This document shows positions 1-11,584 of a DNA stretch of 64,000 bases, piece by piece. A model generated the notes under the pieces. The model searched no databases. It worked only from the letters and a program-made list of their open reading frames with translations, and was not told where the DNA came from. Source of the DNA: Takakia lepidozioides. Taxonomy: Eukaryota; Streptophyta; Takakiopsida; Takakiales; Takakiaceae. The translations under genes and the position numbers were made by a program. Each line of letters begins with the position of its first letter. Positions within the stretch are counted from its first letter, which is position 1. Where the stretch lies: assembly GCA_030704615.1 (NCBI GenBank), contig CM060731.1:25418001-25482000 (forward strand). Direction: 5' to 3'.

Positions 1-787
1 GAAGAAATCGGCATACCACCCAATTTAATATCGTAAAGACTAATGACCTACCTGACTTTTTCCTTTGTATTATTTGGTCCCTTAACCCAACAATGTCGTC
101 CCACGGGTCATCAAATGGAGGAAAGGTCGCGGGATCGAACCTTCCCTCTATAGTTTATTATAAAGACACCATAATCTATGCTTCCTTCAAAACCCAGTTG
201 CTCCTTTATGCACGCATTGTGCACATGACAGTCTATAAAAATTCCAAAAGTTACAATACTTTGCTACAGTGTGGTTGGTATCGCCTCCACATGCTTTATG
301 GACTAAGGTAGCCGGGGAGGCGAGACGCGGTAGCGTCGAGGAATTCCCTGTGCTAGGACCGGCTACACCGGTCAAGCCGAGGTTTCTGGACGTAATCCTT
401 AACCTGTAAACGCTCAAGCGACCTAAATTGGATCGCTCAAGATTTTTTGGGGCCCACAACTTTTTCAGATCTTAGCCAATTTTGGTGAAATCTGGGCCAT
501 CTGGCTATCACCTCCCATTTACAGATCCCGTAGATCCCCTCAGGGCAGTGAGCGGGATTTTATTTTAGTACAAGGTAGTTGGCTGGAGACCTCCCGCAAT
601 AATTTTTTATTTAATAGTTGCAAAAAAAATACAGTGGCTGGATTCATCCATGCCGAAAGATCCGAACCGTCTAAAGTTGACAGTGTCAGGCATAAGGGTG
701 TTCATTTATTTATTTTTAAATAATTGTTTTATAAATTAATATCAGGAACGCCATAGCTGGCAGTATTTGTTTTTTATTTTTTATTTT
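1..787. other. Stretch with no recognisable gene
   Basis: No frame carries a recognisable domain. The stretch becomes very AT-rich between about 690 and 795, with runs of T and TTTAT. It looks like intergenic plant DNA or an old repeat. Confidence 0.5.
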
Positions 788-1558
788 TTATTCTAAAGGA
801 ATTATCAAGTCCATGGAGATCAGGGTAACGAAACATACTTGGTCCGGAATCTGGATCGAACTAGGTTGGGTACATACCCTTCCATCGCACCTGCCTTCCC
901 TGATGTTGTCGGACTTGTACTGAAGCTGCTTTTGGACACTGGCAAGAACATCCTGGTTGTGGAGAAACATGTGGAAGGAGAGACTAGGGTTGAACGAATT
1001 CGAGTGGTTGAGAGGCCAGATGCTGGAGATGGTGTCTTCCACGATGCTACGCTCGGTATGTGTAGAGAGTAGTGAGTGGTATTTGTAATTATCATGGTGA
1101 ACAACAAATGCCGGGATATGCTTAGGAGGGAGTGAAAGAGGACCGTTGCCAGTTACAGGTCGAGGATCCATGAGTGACAAAGGGGCACAGACCCAAAATA
1201 CATACACATCAGTGAGCAACTTGGTATGACAGGAATTCAGCCTACTAAGTAAGTCAGGGCATAGAAATTTATTCGAGACAGATGAGAAGCAAACAGTGGC
1301 TGGGGAGGTAGAGTGGGACAAATTAAGTAAGTGGGCATTAAGATGCAAGGCTCTTGTATAGTCAGCAGCATAATCCAGGAAGGCTAGCTTCCCGAGGGCA
1401 GAGAAGTGCCATTCAGGGACAACGAGAATTGTGGCAGAGAAGGTATCGCTTACGGAACCTGGGTAAGAACAATGAGCAATACCGGAATGAACGAGATCAG
1501 TCCTTGTTAAGGCTGGGAGGGGACTTTCGATTAGCCATCGGTCTGTTGAGGAGCACAT
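788..1558 (-). CDS. Unassigned long open frame (256 codons)
   Basis: An ATG-started open frame of 256 codons lies on the minus strand. I recognise no domain, signal or membrane pattern in it. The opposite strand (about 839-1072 and 1354-1698) is also open and has an equally plausible composition, so even the coding strand is doubtful. Further open pieces on the minus strand at 1920-2345 and 2595-2810 could belong to the same decayed repeat. A chance frame or an old transposon fragment is as likely as a gene. Confidence 0.15.
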   Translation of the reverse strand: MCSSTDRWLIESPLPALTRTDLVHSGIAHCSYPGSVSDTFSATILVVPEWHFSALGKLAFLDYAADYTRALHLNAHLLNLSHSTSPATVCFSSVSNKFLCPDLLSRLNSCHTKLLTDVYVFWVCAPLSLMDPRPVTGNGPLSLPPKHIPAFVVHHDNYKYHSLLSTHTERSIVEDTISSIWPLNHSNSFNPSLSFHMFLHNQDVLASVQKQLQYKSDNIREGRCDGRVCTQPSSIQIPDQVCFVTLISMDLIIPLE

Positions 1559-2999
1559 ACCTGGAAATACTGGAGGAGGAAGGAGAGTGGGGTACCATTG
1601 AGAGGGCTAGTTGCATGGGGTTGATGACAGTGAGTGTGAGCTCGTGCCCCCCACCAGCAGGTTGTGCGGCGGTGGCTCTGGACCACCATTCCAAGTGAAT
1701 CTGCTCCAGCCGTTGGGGTTGCTGGCGGAAGTGGTCGAGTGGAGTACCATTGGGAAGGCCAACCTTGTGATTCTTGGAAGTGCAAGCAGCATGTACGGTC
1801 CCCTGTCCATCCCTTGTAAGTCGTGTGGCATAGTCCTTGGGCTACCATCTTCCTGGTGTCGTTTGGGAGGTATCAGCAGGATCAGGCCGAAGAGGTCTTG
1901 ACGTGATCGGCGGCTGAGACTATAGCTTGAGCTCGAACGAAGTGAGATTGGGGTGTCTCAAAGAGCGAGGAGGAACCTGTTTGTGACGCTTAGAGGATAA
2001 CATGTGGCGGTCATACATGGAGGAGTTGACAGCTCTGACCATTAGAGAAAGCTGAAAGCTTGTATTCAGCGGAAGGTCACTCGGGGGCTGATAACGTTGT
2101 AGGAAGGTGAAGTGGTCAAAACACCTACTCGTTGGTGATGGATTGTGGGGGGATGCAGTAGCTTGCAGAGATAAGAACAACAGCTCGCTGCTCTCGAGGG
2201 TCAGGCTTTCGCGTTGATGTGCAGTACTTTCCCATTTGTGAGCGTGTAGGAGCCAGATGAGCAGATAGGGATACCTATTACCTCCATTCGAATTGTCTTT
2301 TATTAGCCCTACTTTCTCCCAAGGAGGGTTTGACCAACTGTCCATCCAATGGACCTCCTTGTCGCAGTTATGTCTGAAGTCTGGTGCCCTTGGACTTTTC
2401 TGTGATCAAATACCAAGGACCAACCTTGATCGACCAATTTTCCTGCCCTGCTCACAAGGGAGAACAACCTACTCACGGCAATGGGGATTCACTATTGTTG
2501 TTTTTTCCAAGACAAGGAGCAAACTCATTCTCAAGCCAGTACATTGGAGTACATCCAGTCCGCATCACCATCTTTAGTTTTAGGCATGCTGTTACTAACA
2601 ATCTGACAAAATGACAATAAAGCATGTGAGCTTCAGTTGCAAGTCCTTCCACCACCTCTTTTGTGTTCCAAATGAAGATACCCTTACCTTGTCAGACCTG
2701 TAGTCCCGCAAGTGGGAAGGATGTGAGATGAACTCCTGCCCAGGCGGTTCTATGCATATTGCTGCATAATGTCTACCCCCACAGAATGAACGGAAAGTAG
2801 AGCCCTGCATTGCAGTAGGAATTAAACTATTGTGAGCACGACAACTGAAGTATTTCTTGAATCACACGGGCTACCACACCAGAGACCTCTGGCACTTCTT
2901 TCCACCTTCCAATGTCTACATTAATGACAACAGATCATTACCTCTCCACCCTCACCTTTCAAGCAACACACTTTCTTTTAAGTCGCACATTTGCTTGAT

Positions 3000-5300
3000 T
3001 CACCAGTAATCTCCACAAGAGCAAACCCCATCTTGGAAGTGGTGGAAACGACTGGCATCCCGTACAATAACTGCTCGCTCAACTATCTTTGAGATGAACT
3101 TGGTGGCTGTGTGGCAGTCACCGCACATCCGAAGATTCTTGATAACACGGATTGAAGTTCGAGGGGGTGTGCTGATGAGGCCAAAAACAATGGCCAGCTT
3201 CTCACTGTGGTAGCCAAGAGAGAATTCCTTTTGCTCCTCCTCCACATCATGCAATACAAAGCGGGTGTCAGGCACATACCCGGCCTCCCTTATCTGTCCA
3301 AACAATCTCTTGAGCTCAACATGGATTTCCCCAATTTGTGGATGCAATTGGTCTTCTACAGTGAACTCATGCACGCGGTTGTTCACCTCAATGCAACTGC
3401 ATCCTGGCTCCTTTCTGACACCTCTTTCTTCCATCATTTGTCTCACTTTGGCTTTATCTTCCCACCTACCAGCTACAGCATAGATATTGGATAGCAGTAC
3501 ATATGCTGCAGGATGCTGTGGATCCCACTTGAGAATCCATTTTGCAGCAAGTTCTGCTAGCTCCACATTGCCATAAATCCTGCAGGCACCAAGCAACGCC
3601 CGCCACACCCTAGCATCAGGTTCAACTGGCATATTGTCAATAAAGTCCTCTGCCTCATCCAGTAGCCCTGCACGTCCAAGAAGATCCACCATGCAGCCAA
3701 AATGCTCCACTGTAGGGGTGAGGCCATGAGTTCTACTCATGGAGTTAAAGTAGTGACGGCCTTCATCCACCAAGCCCATATGGCTACATGCAGAGAGAAG
3801 AGACACAAAGGTGATACTATCTGGCTTCAAGCCTTGCTGTTGCATTTGCTCATATATTTGGAAAGCCTCTTCACCATGCCCATGCTGAGCATATCCTGCG
3901 ATCATGGCATTCCATGAGACCAAATCTCGCTTCGCCATTTTGTCGAACACTCGGCGCGCATCCTGTACACTCCCACATTTTGCATACATATCAACAAGTG
4001 TGGTCTTCAAATTAATACATGAGGAAATTCCAGCCTTCAGGATGTCAGCATGAACTCGCATGCCCTTTTCCAGGGCTCCTTGGCGGGCACACGCATTCAG
4101 AACACAAATGAATGTGACCCCATCAGGTGTCACCCCTTCCTGTTGCATTTGCTCATACATCTTGAAAGCCTCTTTCGCAAACCTATCCTGAGCATAGCCT
4201 GCAATCATTGCATTCCATGAGACCACATCTCTTTGAGGTATTTGGTCAAACACTTGACGAGCATCCTTTGTGCTGCCACATTTTGCATACATGTCAACAA
4301 GGGTTGTCTGCAAATTAATAGAAGGTGGAATTCTAGCATTGAGAATGTCAGCATGGACCTGCTTGCCCATTTCCAGGACTCCTATGCTGGCGCATGCGTT
4401 CAACGCGCAAATGAACGTGACCTCGTTGGGCGACATCTGTTCCCCTTGCATTTGCTTATACAGTTTGAAAGCCTCTTCACCTTGCCAATTTTGGGTATAT
4501 CCTGCCATCATAGCATTCCAAGAGACCACATTTCGTTCAGCCATACTGTCGAACAATTGGCGTGCATCTTTTAAGCCCCCGCATTTGGCATATCCTGCTA
4601 TCATGGCTGTCCAAGAGAACACTGTTCGTTTCACCATTTGGTCGAACACCTGCCGTGCATCTTTTATGCTCCCACATTTGGCATACATGTCAACAAGGGT
4701 AGTCTCCAAGGTAACATCTGACACAACTCCAGTTTTGATGATGTCAGAATGGACTCGCTGGCCCCTTTCCAGAGCTCCAAGTTTGGCACATGCATTGAGA
4801 ACACAAGTGAACGTGACCATGTCAGGCACCAACCCTTCCCCTTGCATTTGCTCATAGATTTTGAAAGCCTTTTCTGCATGCCCATGCTTGGCATATCCTG
4901 CAATCATCATGCTCCACGTAAACATATCACGATCAGGCATATTGTCAAACACCTGGCGAGCCTCCAAAACCTTCCCGCACTTGGTATACAGGTTGACAAG
5001 GGTGTTGAGTACAAAAATGTTTGGCTTAAATCCAGTCTGGACAATGTGAGTGTGCACCTGCTTTCCTGATGCTATGTCTTTAATTTTGATGCACTCCTGC
5101 AAGAGACAGATATAAGTAGTTGGGTCTGCTGAAATGGCTCCTTGGTTCAACATGTGCAGCGCCTCTTTCAGTCGTCCTGCCTTACATAGTTTCCTCACAT
5201 TCCCAGAAATGCCAGAACAGTTATACTTAACCCCCTCTCTTGGTCCTCTTACCAAAGCCTGGATCATCATGGAGATGCCTGATTCAAACAAGTGTGTCAT
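3000..5300 (-). CDS. PPR protein, PLS class with complete E and DYW domains
   Basis: This intact, intronless frame of 766 codons starts at an ATG and ends with the canonical CSCGDYW tripeptide end. After a non-repeat leader of about 60 residues it holds a long run of PPR repeats with typical phrases such as [10 protein letters not shown] and [13 protein letters not shown]. An E/E+ region (about 575-670, PG box [10 protein letters not shown]) and a DYW deaminase-like domain (about 672-766) follow. The zinc and active-site residues are present: HSE at 698-700, CxxC at 726/729, HH at 753-754 and CSC at 760-762. The family is known to bind organellar RNA and carry out C-to-U editing at single sites; the target here cannot be read. 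A mitochondrial or plastid location is inferred from the family, since the leader shows no decisive transit peptide. The gene at 49-51 kb is a paralogue with the same leader phrase [10 protein letters not shown]. Confidence 0.95.
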   Translation of the reverse strand: MTHLFESGISMMIQALVRGPREGVKYNCSGISGNVRKLCKAGRLKEALHMLNQGAISADPTTYICLLQECIKIKDIASGKQVHTHIVQTGFKPNIFVLNTLVNLYTKCGKVLEARQVFDNMPDRDMFTWSMMIAGYAKHGHAEKAFKIYEQMQGEGLVPDMVTFTCVLNACAKLGALERGQRVHSDIIKTGVVSDVTLETTLVDMYAKCGSIKDARQVFDQMVKRTVFSWTAMIAGYAKCGGLKDARQLFDSMAERNVVSWNAMMAGYTQNWQGEEAFKLYKQMQGEQMSPNEVTFICALNACASIGVLEMGKQVHADILNARIPPSINLQTTLVDMYAKCGSTKDARQVFDQIPQRDVVSWNAMIAGYAQDRFAKEAFKMYEQMQQEGVTPDGVTFICVLNACARQGALEKGMRVHADILKAGISSCINLKTTLVDMYAKCGSVQDARRVFDKMAKRDLVSWNAMIAGYAQHGHGEEAFQIYEQMQQQGLKPDSITFVSLLSACSHMGLVDEGRHYFNSMSRTHGLTPTVEHFGCMVDLLGRAGLLDEAEDFIDNMPVEPDARVWRALLGACRIYGNVELAELAAKWILKWDPQHPAAYVLLSNIYAVAGRWEDKAKVRQMMEERGVRKEPGCSCIEVNNRVHEFTVEDQLHPQIGEIHVELKRLFGQIREAGYVPDTRFVLHDVEEEQKEFSLGYHSEKLAIVFGLISTPPRTSIRVIKNLRMCGDCHTATKFISKIVERAVIVRDASRFHHFQDGVCSCGDYW

Positions 5301-7018
5301 TCACCCTACCACCCTGCATGATTACAAACACTGTATTACAAACTTCACACTCCAACTGACAACATTGACATTAAGCTGCAAAGCGTTCTACCGACGAAAT
5401 TTGAAGCAGGGGAACGTTCCACTGGATGTCTCCTGCACGGGTTCCTGAGCCTTGGAGCTGATTTCCGTCTTCCTTCCTCAGGAAATCCAACATTTTTCTA
5501 ATTCCCAAAAGCATGTAAAGTCCAAAACCTTTATATAATCACAGATTCTCTTCCTCCTCGATCTATGGTGAGTAACGGGGTCAGTAGATTCTGGTTGAAG
5601 TGTATCGCATAGAGGAGATCACACGCAGAAGAAGTGCACCTGCTTTCTTTCTAACCCCAAATGAACTGGTATTTACATTGCGCATACAGAAACACACTCT
5701 TATACTCACAGAGCCAAAAGTCTTCTTCACGAGATGGATCCCAACCGTAGACAGCTTGTTGGCCGACACAATGACCAATTCAACACTGCTTCGTTGACAG
5801 AAACAAGCAGTGCCATGAGTCAATGCGGGCAATCTCACGAGAGACTCTCATGGTGCGCGACGACAATGCCACACTTATACTCTTCCCTTCCCTCCTTCCC
5901 TCCTCTCACCCCGCCATGGCTCCCGCGACGCGCTTCTGTGCAGGTACAATGGATGTGCAGCACGATGAACAAGTCAACATCAATGGCGCAGGATCAGTTT
6001 CATCCATCCAACTGGCCCCTCTCGCAAATTATGGGAGCAAACCCGCTTGTCCGATACCGTTGACCTCGATGTCCCCATTGGATCAGTGGCATTACCGACA
6101 TGTGGGTTCAATTCATAGTTAGCTGCAAACATCTAAACTTATATACAGTCGACCCTGGATAAATGTTACCTTTTTGCTATGTCACCCTTAATGTTATGAA
6201 ATCTCTGCTCTGTAAAAATTTACACTTGAAAATGGCATGCGAGCGTTATTTGATATGTGTTATGAAAATATGGCTCTCCTCTTTGTTAGTACACCTCCAT
6301 AGTTGTTAGATCTTATGTGGAGCCTTAATATAGTTGGTTTGAGGAAAAATATTCACTCTTATCATTCATCCATGTGTATTTTCAACCCTCTAATGAAGAA
6401 ATATTCTATTCTGCTCACATGTTATGTTTTGGATTTTGATCTCTCTCTTTTTTTCCTTTTTTTTTGCATTAACCCTTAAGTTCCCAAGCCCTTTTTTGAC
6501 TTTTTACCAATTTTGGGTACCCAGCTGCAGTAAATTGGCCCTAGAAACCTACCAAAAATCATCCACAGATTCCAGCCTTATAGCAATGGGCCCAGCTCAT
6601 TTATGCATGACATACACAAAAATGAGCCAAGTCCACCGTGGAAATTGTGAGATTATAGCGTTGGCCCGGACCTCAAATATCAGGTCCCCAAGAAAAAGTG
6701 AGAAAGAAATTGGTTTGACCAAATTAAAACCTAGCTTGCTCCAATTTTGCTTGCCCCAAGACCCACCATTTCCAAATCAATAGTGGAGTGGCCATGACCC
6801 CACTAAATTGCAGGTCCAACTGATTTTTTCACCTATGGTTGCTATTCATGCAATTACATAGGGGTTGAAATCTCAAAATTGACAACAGAAAATGTGCCTC
6901 CAAATGAAGTACTTCTTTTTCTACAAATTTTTTAAAAGCCAACGGTGGATGTGTGGTGTAATGCTCACACACCACAAGGTGAAGTGTTTTTTCCAAAATT
7001 GCTAATTTTCTGCGAAAA
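5301..7018. other. Upstream region of the PPR gene, no gene seen
   Basis: This stretch holds the 5' flank of the minus-strand PPR gene and then AT-rich DNA up to the Gypsy element. Short open frames near 5734-6122 and 6424-6783 show nothing recognisable. No clear LTR of the downstream element was found here. Confidence 0.4.
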
Positions 7019-8031
7019 ATGACCTTTGGAGTGCAATCTATTTTGGACTTGTTTACCTGCCATGTCAGTGTAGGCCAAGGGCAAGCTAACCATGGCCAAG
7101 GACGCGGAGGTCAGGGTGGTGATCAAGGCATGGCCAACCGGCTTCAGCAGCTAGAGCAGAGGCTCGCTGCCATGGCCAGAGCTCAGGTGGTACCGGCTCC
7201 AAGGCCGGATGGTCCACCTCCTACTCCTGAGGGAGGAGACATAGGAGGCATGGGATTCATGTGCGGGGCAGCACTACCACTGTGGGTGGGGCACCACTAC
7301 CACTAGTGTCGAGCAGCACTACCACTAGTGAGGGGTGCCACTACCACTACCACTATGGGTGGGGCACCACTACCACTAGTGTCGGGCAGTACTACCACTA
7401 TCACTATGTTCCGGCAGGACTACCACTAGTGCAAGTGGAGTCAGCTGTGGCAGTGACTCGAGGAGCAGTACGAGTTCCTGAGCCACGGGGTGCGGAGGTG
7501 GAGTTGGATTCACAGCGTAGGGAGGCAAGCCGTCAGGCCAGGCTTCCTCAGTCATTCACATTGGCGGAGACAGTGTCGACGCCGTCCATGGCACCAAGTT
7601 CTCGCCCGACTGTTACCGAGGCAGAGGTTACTATGCCATTGGGGAGAGCTACACGGGCAACACCACTACCTAGTGTTGCCAAGGCTACGGCAGCTAGTGT
7701 GCTGCTGGGGGCGGCCACATCTATGTGTCAGACTCCACTGTTCTCGGCTACCATGATTGCGACGCCGGGGGTAAGACCAGCTGAGGTGTTCAGGCTGGCA
7801 GCTACACTCTGTGAGAGTGGGGAGGTTACTTCATCTTCTGCGGAGATAGTGGGAGGTGTAGTGCCGGAGGGATCCTCGGATGTGAGGGTCAAGACTACCA
7901 CGGCGGCGCCATGGCAAGCTGCAGCTGTCAGGTTGATGGAGCTGCCAGCTAGGCCAACCATTGCGCGTGCTATGGTGACACCTGGAGTTGTCATGTTAGA
8001 CAACCAGGATGACATTTTCTGTTTGAGTTGA
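7019..8031 (+). pseudogene. Gag-like N-terminal region of the Gypsy element
   Basis: The first part is Gly/Gln-rich followed by a short helical stretch (MANRLQQLEQRLAAMARAQ) and a proline-rich linker, which is usual for the start of plant Gypsy gag proteins. It runs into a CACTACCACTA minisatellite and then an Ala/Thr/Ser-rich open frame (about 7430-8031) that leads in the same frame into the protease. I see no capsid fold and no CCHC knuckle, so the middle of gag is deleted or too diverged to recognise. The frame ends at a TGA at 8029-8031. Confidence 0.5.
7263..7432 (+). repeat. CACTACCACTA minisatellite inside the gag-like region
   Basis: Imperfect repeats of ACTACCACTA separated by variants of GTGTCGAGCAG and TGGGTGGGGCACC fill about 170 bases. 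The phrase GGGTGGGGCACCACTACCAC occurs twice. The array changes the local peptide to His/Tyr/Thr-rich sequence and probably arose by slippage after insertion. Confidence 0.8.
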
Positions 8032-8790
8032 CCGGCAGGCAAGAGATACCGGCCACTGCGGGTCTTGTTGGACTCGGGAGCTCAGCTATTGATGCTGGGC
8101 AGAGCTGCTATTGCAGGCTTGGACCTCACAGAGGCGGATATGGAGCCGTGCCCTTTCCAGATACAGACATCTCTGGGAGGATCAGAGCAGGCTTGGGACA
8201 TGACACGGCGTGAGTTGGCTATCCGACTATAGTCGGATCATCCTACAGATGGCTCAGTGATGAGAGCCAAGGCCATTGTGACGGACGCGGTCTCGTACGA
8301 TGTCCTTGTTGGTGGGGTAGTGTTGTACCCCATGGGCTTCACCCTGGATTTTTGGGAGGAGTCAGCTTCATATAGGCCTGGATGGCAGTCAGGGGAGGGC
8401 CGGCGTGTGTAGCTCCCTGTGACGTTCATAGGAGGAGTTGCGGTTGCCCAACAAGGCAAAATGCCGACACTGACAGCATTCACAGCTGCAGTGACTTGGC
8501 CTGGAGAGTTGTTGGATGACAACACTCATTCAGATGATGTGTCACCTCCGGGAGAGCAGGATGACATGTATAGTATGGCGGAGTTGTCTGCCATGGTTGC
8601 TCACACTCCATTGTGGGGCTCGAGCAAGGATTTGCAGCAGGTTGCTGATCGACGGGTGCAATAAGCCTGGGTAGAGGCTTTTGTACCGTCAAGAGAGGAG
8701 GACGGTGTGGGGATTGCACCAGGTCCACCTCAGTTGTCACCATTGGACACCACACCGATCGTGTGGCAGTGTCCGGATGAAGGCATTTGC
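8032..8790 (+). pseudogene. Retropepsin-like protease and linker of the Gypsy element
   Basis: The aspartic protease signature LLDSGAQ lies at about 8065-8085 (catalytic Asp codon 8071-8073), followed by a hydrophobic stretch typical of retroelement proteases, and later a VLVGGVVLYPMGF phrase like the C-terminal part of the fold. This protease would cut the polyprotein. The frame continues from the gag-like region and is interrupted by TAG at 8230-8232 and 8410-8412 and TAA at 8662-8664. A linker of about 130 codons leads to the methyltransferase; a frame change is needed near 8795. Confidence 0.7.
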
Positions 8791-8791
8791 C

Positions 8792-9760
8792 TTCTGGACT
8801 TTGTTTGACGGGATCAGCACCGGATTGGCTGCTGTGCTACAGGCAGGCATACGAGTTTGGCGTTACCTGTATGTGGAGAGGGATGAGACTGCACGACGCG
8901 TCTCCCTACGCCATGTTGCTCAATTGGTGCAGCAATACCCTGAGTTGTTGCCGATGTCTACAGTTCATGGATATCAGCAAGCCTTGCCAACAGACATCTA
9001 TTTCCTGGGGGCGCAGGATTTGGAGCGGGTTGGCTCCATTGATTTGGTAGTGGCAGGTTGGCCCTACCAAGGGCATTCATCAGCCGGGCATGACAATGGA
9101 TTGCGAGACTCGAGGTTGGGTCTGTTTTGGGAGATAGTGCGGGTTTTGCGCCACTTACAGCTTCATCAGGCTGTATGTCCAGCATACATCTTGGAGAATG
9201 TGCCACTGATGGGCGATTCTCGGGCTAGGGTGATGGCCAGTGTGCATCAAGTCCGGTCGTGGCTTGGGTCAGCAGTGTTGCTGGATGCAGCTGCAGTGGG
9301 GTCACGGGCTCATCGTCCACGGTTATGGTGAAATACCTTGATGACACCCGCACTGCTCAAGCGTGCATTTGGTGGGATGCAGCAACCAGCACACCTCACA
9401 GTTGATAGCATTTTGGACACGGGGAGGCAATCTCAGGGTGTGAGACACGATGACCGTCCGCCTTTGGCAGTGGTCAACAAGGTGGGTCGACCACGAGCAG
9501 CACTACCTACACTGCTCAGCTTCTCATGATCACATGCTTTCCGGGATAGTGGACCTGGCCTCCTGTGGGATGCTCAGTTGCAGCAGTTAGTGGAACCTAA
9601 TGCCGACGAGCGAGAGTGGACTATGGGTTTTTCCACTCGGACCACGGCGGTGCCTTCTCTTTCTGAGGCATCACGTCGTCAGGTGTTGGGGCAAGCGATG
9701 GATCTAAATTGCTTAACCTGGATTATCAGCTTGGCTATGGCTGAGCAACGTAAAGTGTGG
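8792..9760 (+). pseudogene. Cytosine-C5 DNA methyltransferase domain (DNMT3/Dcm-like) in retroelement pol
   Basis: Motifs of the C5 family appear in the right order: motif I LFDGISTGL (8801 onward, SAM binding), motif IV DLVVAGWPYQGHS (about 9044-9076), motif VI ILENV (about 9189-9203), motif VIII VGSRAHRPRLW (about 9296-9328), and near the end EWTMGF and RRQVLGQAMDLNCLTWI (about 9616-9725), which match the motif IX/X region. The domain would move a methyl group from SAM to cytosine C5. In motif IV the catalytic Cys of the Pro-Cys pair is replaced by Tyr (codon 9065-9067), and TGA stops lie at 9329 and 9527, so this copy is inactive. It shares frame 2 with the downstream reverse transcriptase, so it belongs to the element rather than being a nearby host gene. 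Motif I and the motif order look closest to DNMT3 among the enzymes I know; phylogeny was not done. Confidence 0.88.
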
Positions 9761-11100
9761 AGTGTACTTCCCTTGATGGTCTTTCTACCTACCGAGACGG
9801 TACAGGCAGTGAGTGGGGGCAAGCCAGTGAGGACCACGGGGTGTAGACATCCATGGCACACGTGGGAGGTGCTCGAGGTTCAGAGGGAGTTGGCAGCCAA
9901 GGCGGCTGTGATGGATGAGGTTGGGGATTCTTCTCGGGTTAATGATGAGATGATGGGGCAGGATGAGGCCTTGTCATTGACTGAGCAGGCAGGGAGTACT
10001 GCTCAAGAGATTGCGGCATAGCAACCACGAGACGCGTTCTCTACCTCTAAGTCTGCTGGACTTAAGGTTGCAGCTACAGAAGACAATTGGGAGCCTGACA
10101 TTGGACCCATTGTCACTGGAGAAGAGAGACGACGTATACGGCAGTTCCTGAGGGCTTACAGGATTTGCTTTGCCTTCAGTTTGAAGGATTTGGGAGCACT
10201 GAAGGGTCAGGAGATTCGTATTGAGTTGGCTACACACACGCCAATCTTTCGGAGACCCTATAGATACAGTGACATGGAGAGGTCTTTGATTCAGATGAGG
10301 ACTCAAGATCTCTGGGAGGCTGGTTTGGTGGAGCTCTCTGGTGCAGAGTATGCTTCAGCCACGGTGATGTCAGCCAAGAATGATGTCTATAGCAATTGGA
10401 CAGAGAGACGTATGTGCGGTGATTACCGGCGTGTAAATCGTCAGACCAAGTCCGATAAGTATGCCATGCCTACACCTGAGGAGATCTTTGATGCCCATGC
10501 CAAGGTCTTTAGCACTTTGGACTTGCAGTCCGGATATCACCAGTTGCCAATCAAGGAGGCGGACAAGCAGAAGACGACATTATGGGGGATCAATGAGCAC
10601 GGGAAGGATTGTCTATATCAGTGGCGGTTTTTACCATTCGGGCTTAAGAACGCTCCTGCAGAGTTCCAAAGAGTTATGGACAGGATTCTAGCAGGGGTAG
10701 ACTTTGCTCGGTGCTACATAGATGACATCATCATCTTTAGTGCTACGGTGGAGGAGCACAAGAGACACCTTCAGATGGTGTTTGAGCGCTTGAGAGCGCA
10801 CGGATTGAAATTACATCCGGGGAAGTGCAAGTTCTTCCACAACCAGATTGAGTATCTGGGCCACATGATATATCCTGGAGGATTGGGGGTGCAGCAGACT
10901 AAGGTAGAGGCCATCGCACAGATTCCGCGTCCCACGGATGTAAGCCAAGTTCGAGCTTTCATGGGGTTGGCAAACTACTATAGACGATTTGTCAAGGGAT
11001 TTAGTGCTCTAACCAAGCTGATCAAGGTAGACTAGGAGTGGCAGTGGGAAGATGAGCAAGAGCGAGCCGCTTCAGGAGCTCAAGGCGAGGTTGACATCGG
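9761..11100 (+). pseudogene. Ty3/Gypsy reverse transcriptase
   Basis: The long open piece 10181-11032 holds a textbook Gypsy reverse transcriptase: MCGDYRRVNRQT, FSTLDLQSGYHQLP, FLPFGLKNAPAEFQRVMD and the catalytic YIDD (10714-10725), then HPGKCKFF and YLGHMI. It would copy the element RNA into DNA. A linker (9761-10180) joins it in the same frame to the methyltransferase, broken by TAG at 10019-10021. The frame is closed by TAG at 11033-11035, and a frameshift is needed near 11072 to reach RNase H. Confidence 0.92.
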
Positions 11101-11500
11101 CGCCGATCTTGAGATGACCTATCAGGGGGCGTCCCTTTCATGTGCATACAGATTAGAGCATGCTGGGGCTTGGAGCGGTGCTCACATAGGTGGATGATGA
11201 GGGAAGAGAGTTCATAGTGGCTTATGCTAGCCGCTCAAATAACGCTGCAGAGTCTAAGTATATCTCATATGAGGGGGAGTGCTTAGCTGCAGTGTGGGTC
11301 GTGGCACACTTCATGTGCTATCTATACGGCAATCTCTTCACCCTTGTCACGGATCACCAGCCACTCAAGTGGTTGATGGAGTCAGACAAGCTTACAGGGA
11401 AGCTTGCACGGTGGGCACTTATACTCCAAGAGTATGACTTTCAGGTTGTGCATCAACCGGGTTTGGTCAATAGGGATGCGGACGAGCCAGCAGGATGACA
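11101..11500 (+). pseudogene. RNase H region of the Gypsy element
   Basis: After the frameshift near 11072 the sequence reads as the Gypsy RNase H domain: FIVAYASRSNNAAESKY, the ECLAAVWVVAHF helix and VTDHQPLKWLM, ending near VHQPGLVNRDAD. It would degrade the RNA strand during reverse transcription. Upstream of 11190 it is broken by several stops. The usual connection and integrase are absent; unrelated TTACC-rich sequence begins by about 11590. Confidence 0.85.
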
Positions 11501-11584
11501 CTGGAGCTCGGTGGCATGGTGAGACGGACGAGGAGATGGTGTCGGGATGGTGTCACGGACATAGCCCAGAGGAACTTACTATGA

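Larger units (their letters stand above)
7019..11560 (+). mobile_element. Degenerate Ty3/Gypsy element carrying a DNA methyltransferase domain
   Basis: Coding order is a gag-like leader, retropepsin, C5 DNA methyltransferase, reverse transcriptase and RNase H. The Gypsy assignment comes from the reverse transcriptase (FSTLDLQSGYHQLP, YIDD box) and the RNase H wording. The reading frame is frame 1 up to about 8795, then frame 2 to about 11070, with in-frame stops at 8029, 8230, 8410, 8662, 9329, 9527, 10019 and 11033, so this copy is dead. A capsid with a zinc knuckle is not visible, and the sequence leaves the element soon after RNase H (about 11500) with no integrase. No LTR pair could be recognised. 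A second Gypsy element begins just downstream. Confidence 0.85.

Noticed and set aside
1354-1698. Plus-strand open frame opposite the 256-codon frame
   Set aside because: No domain; the opposite strand is equally open, so neither direction is convincing.
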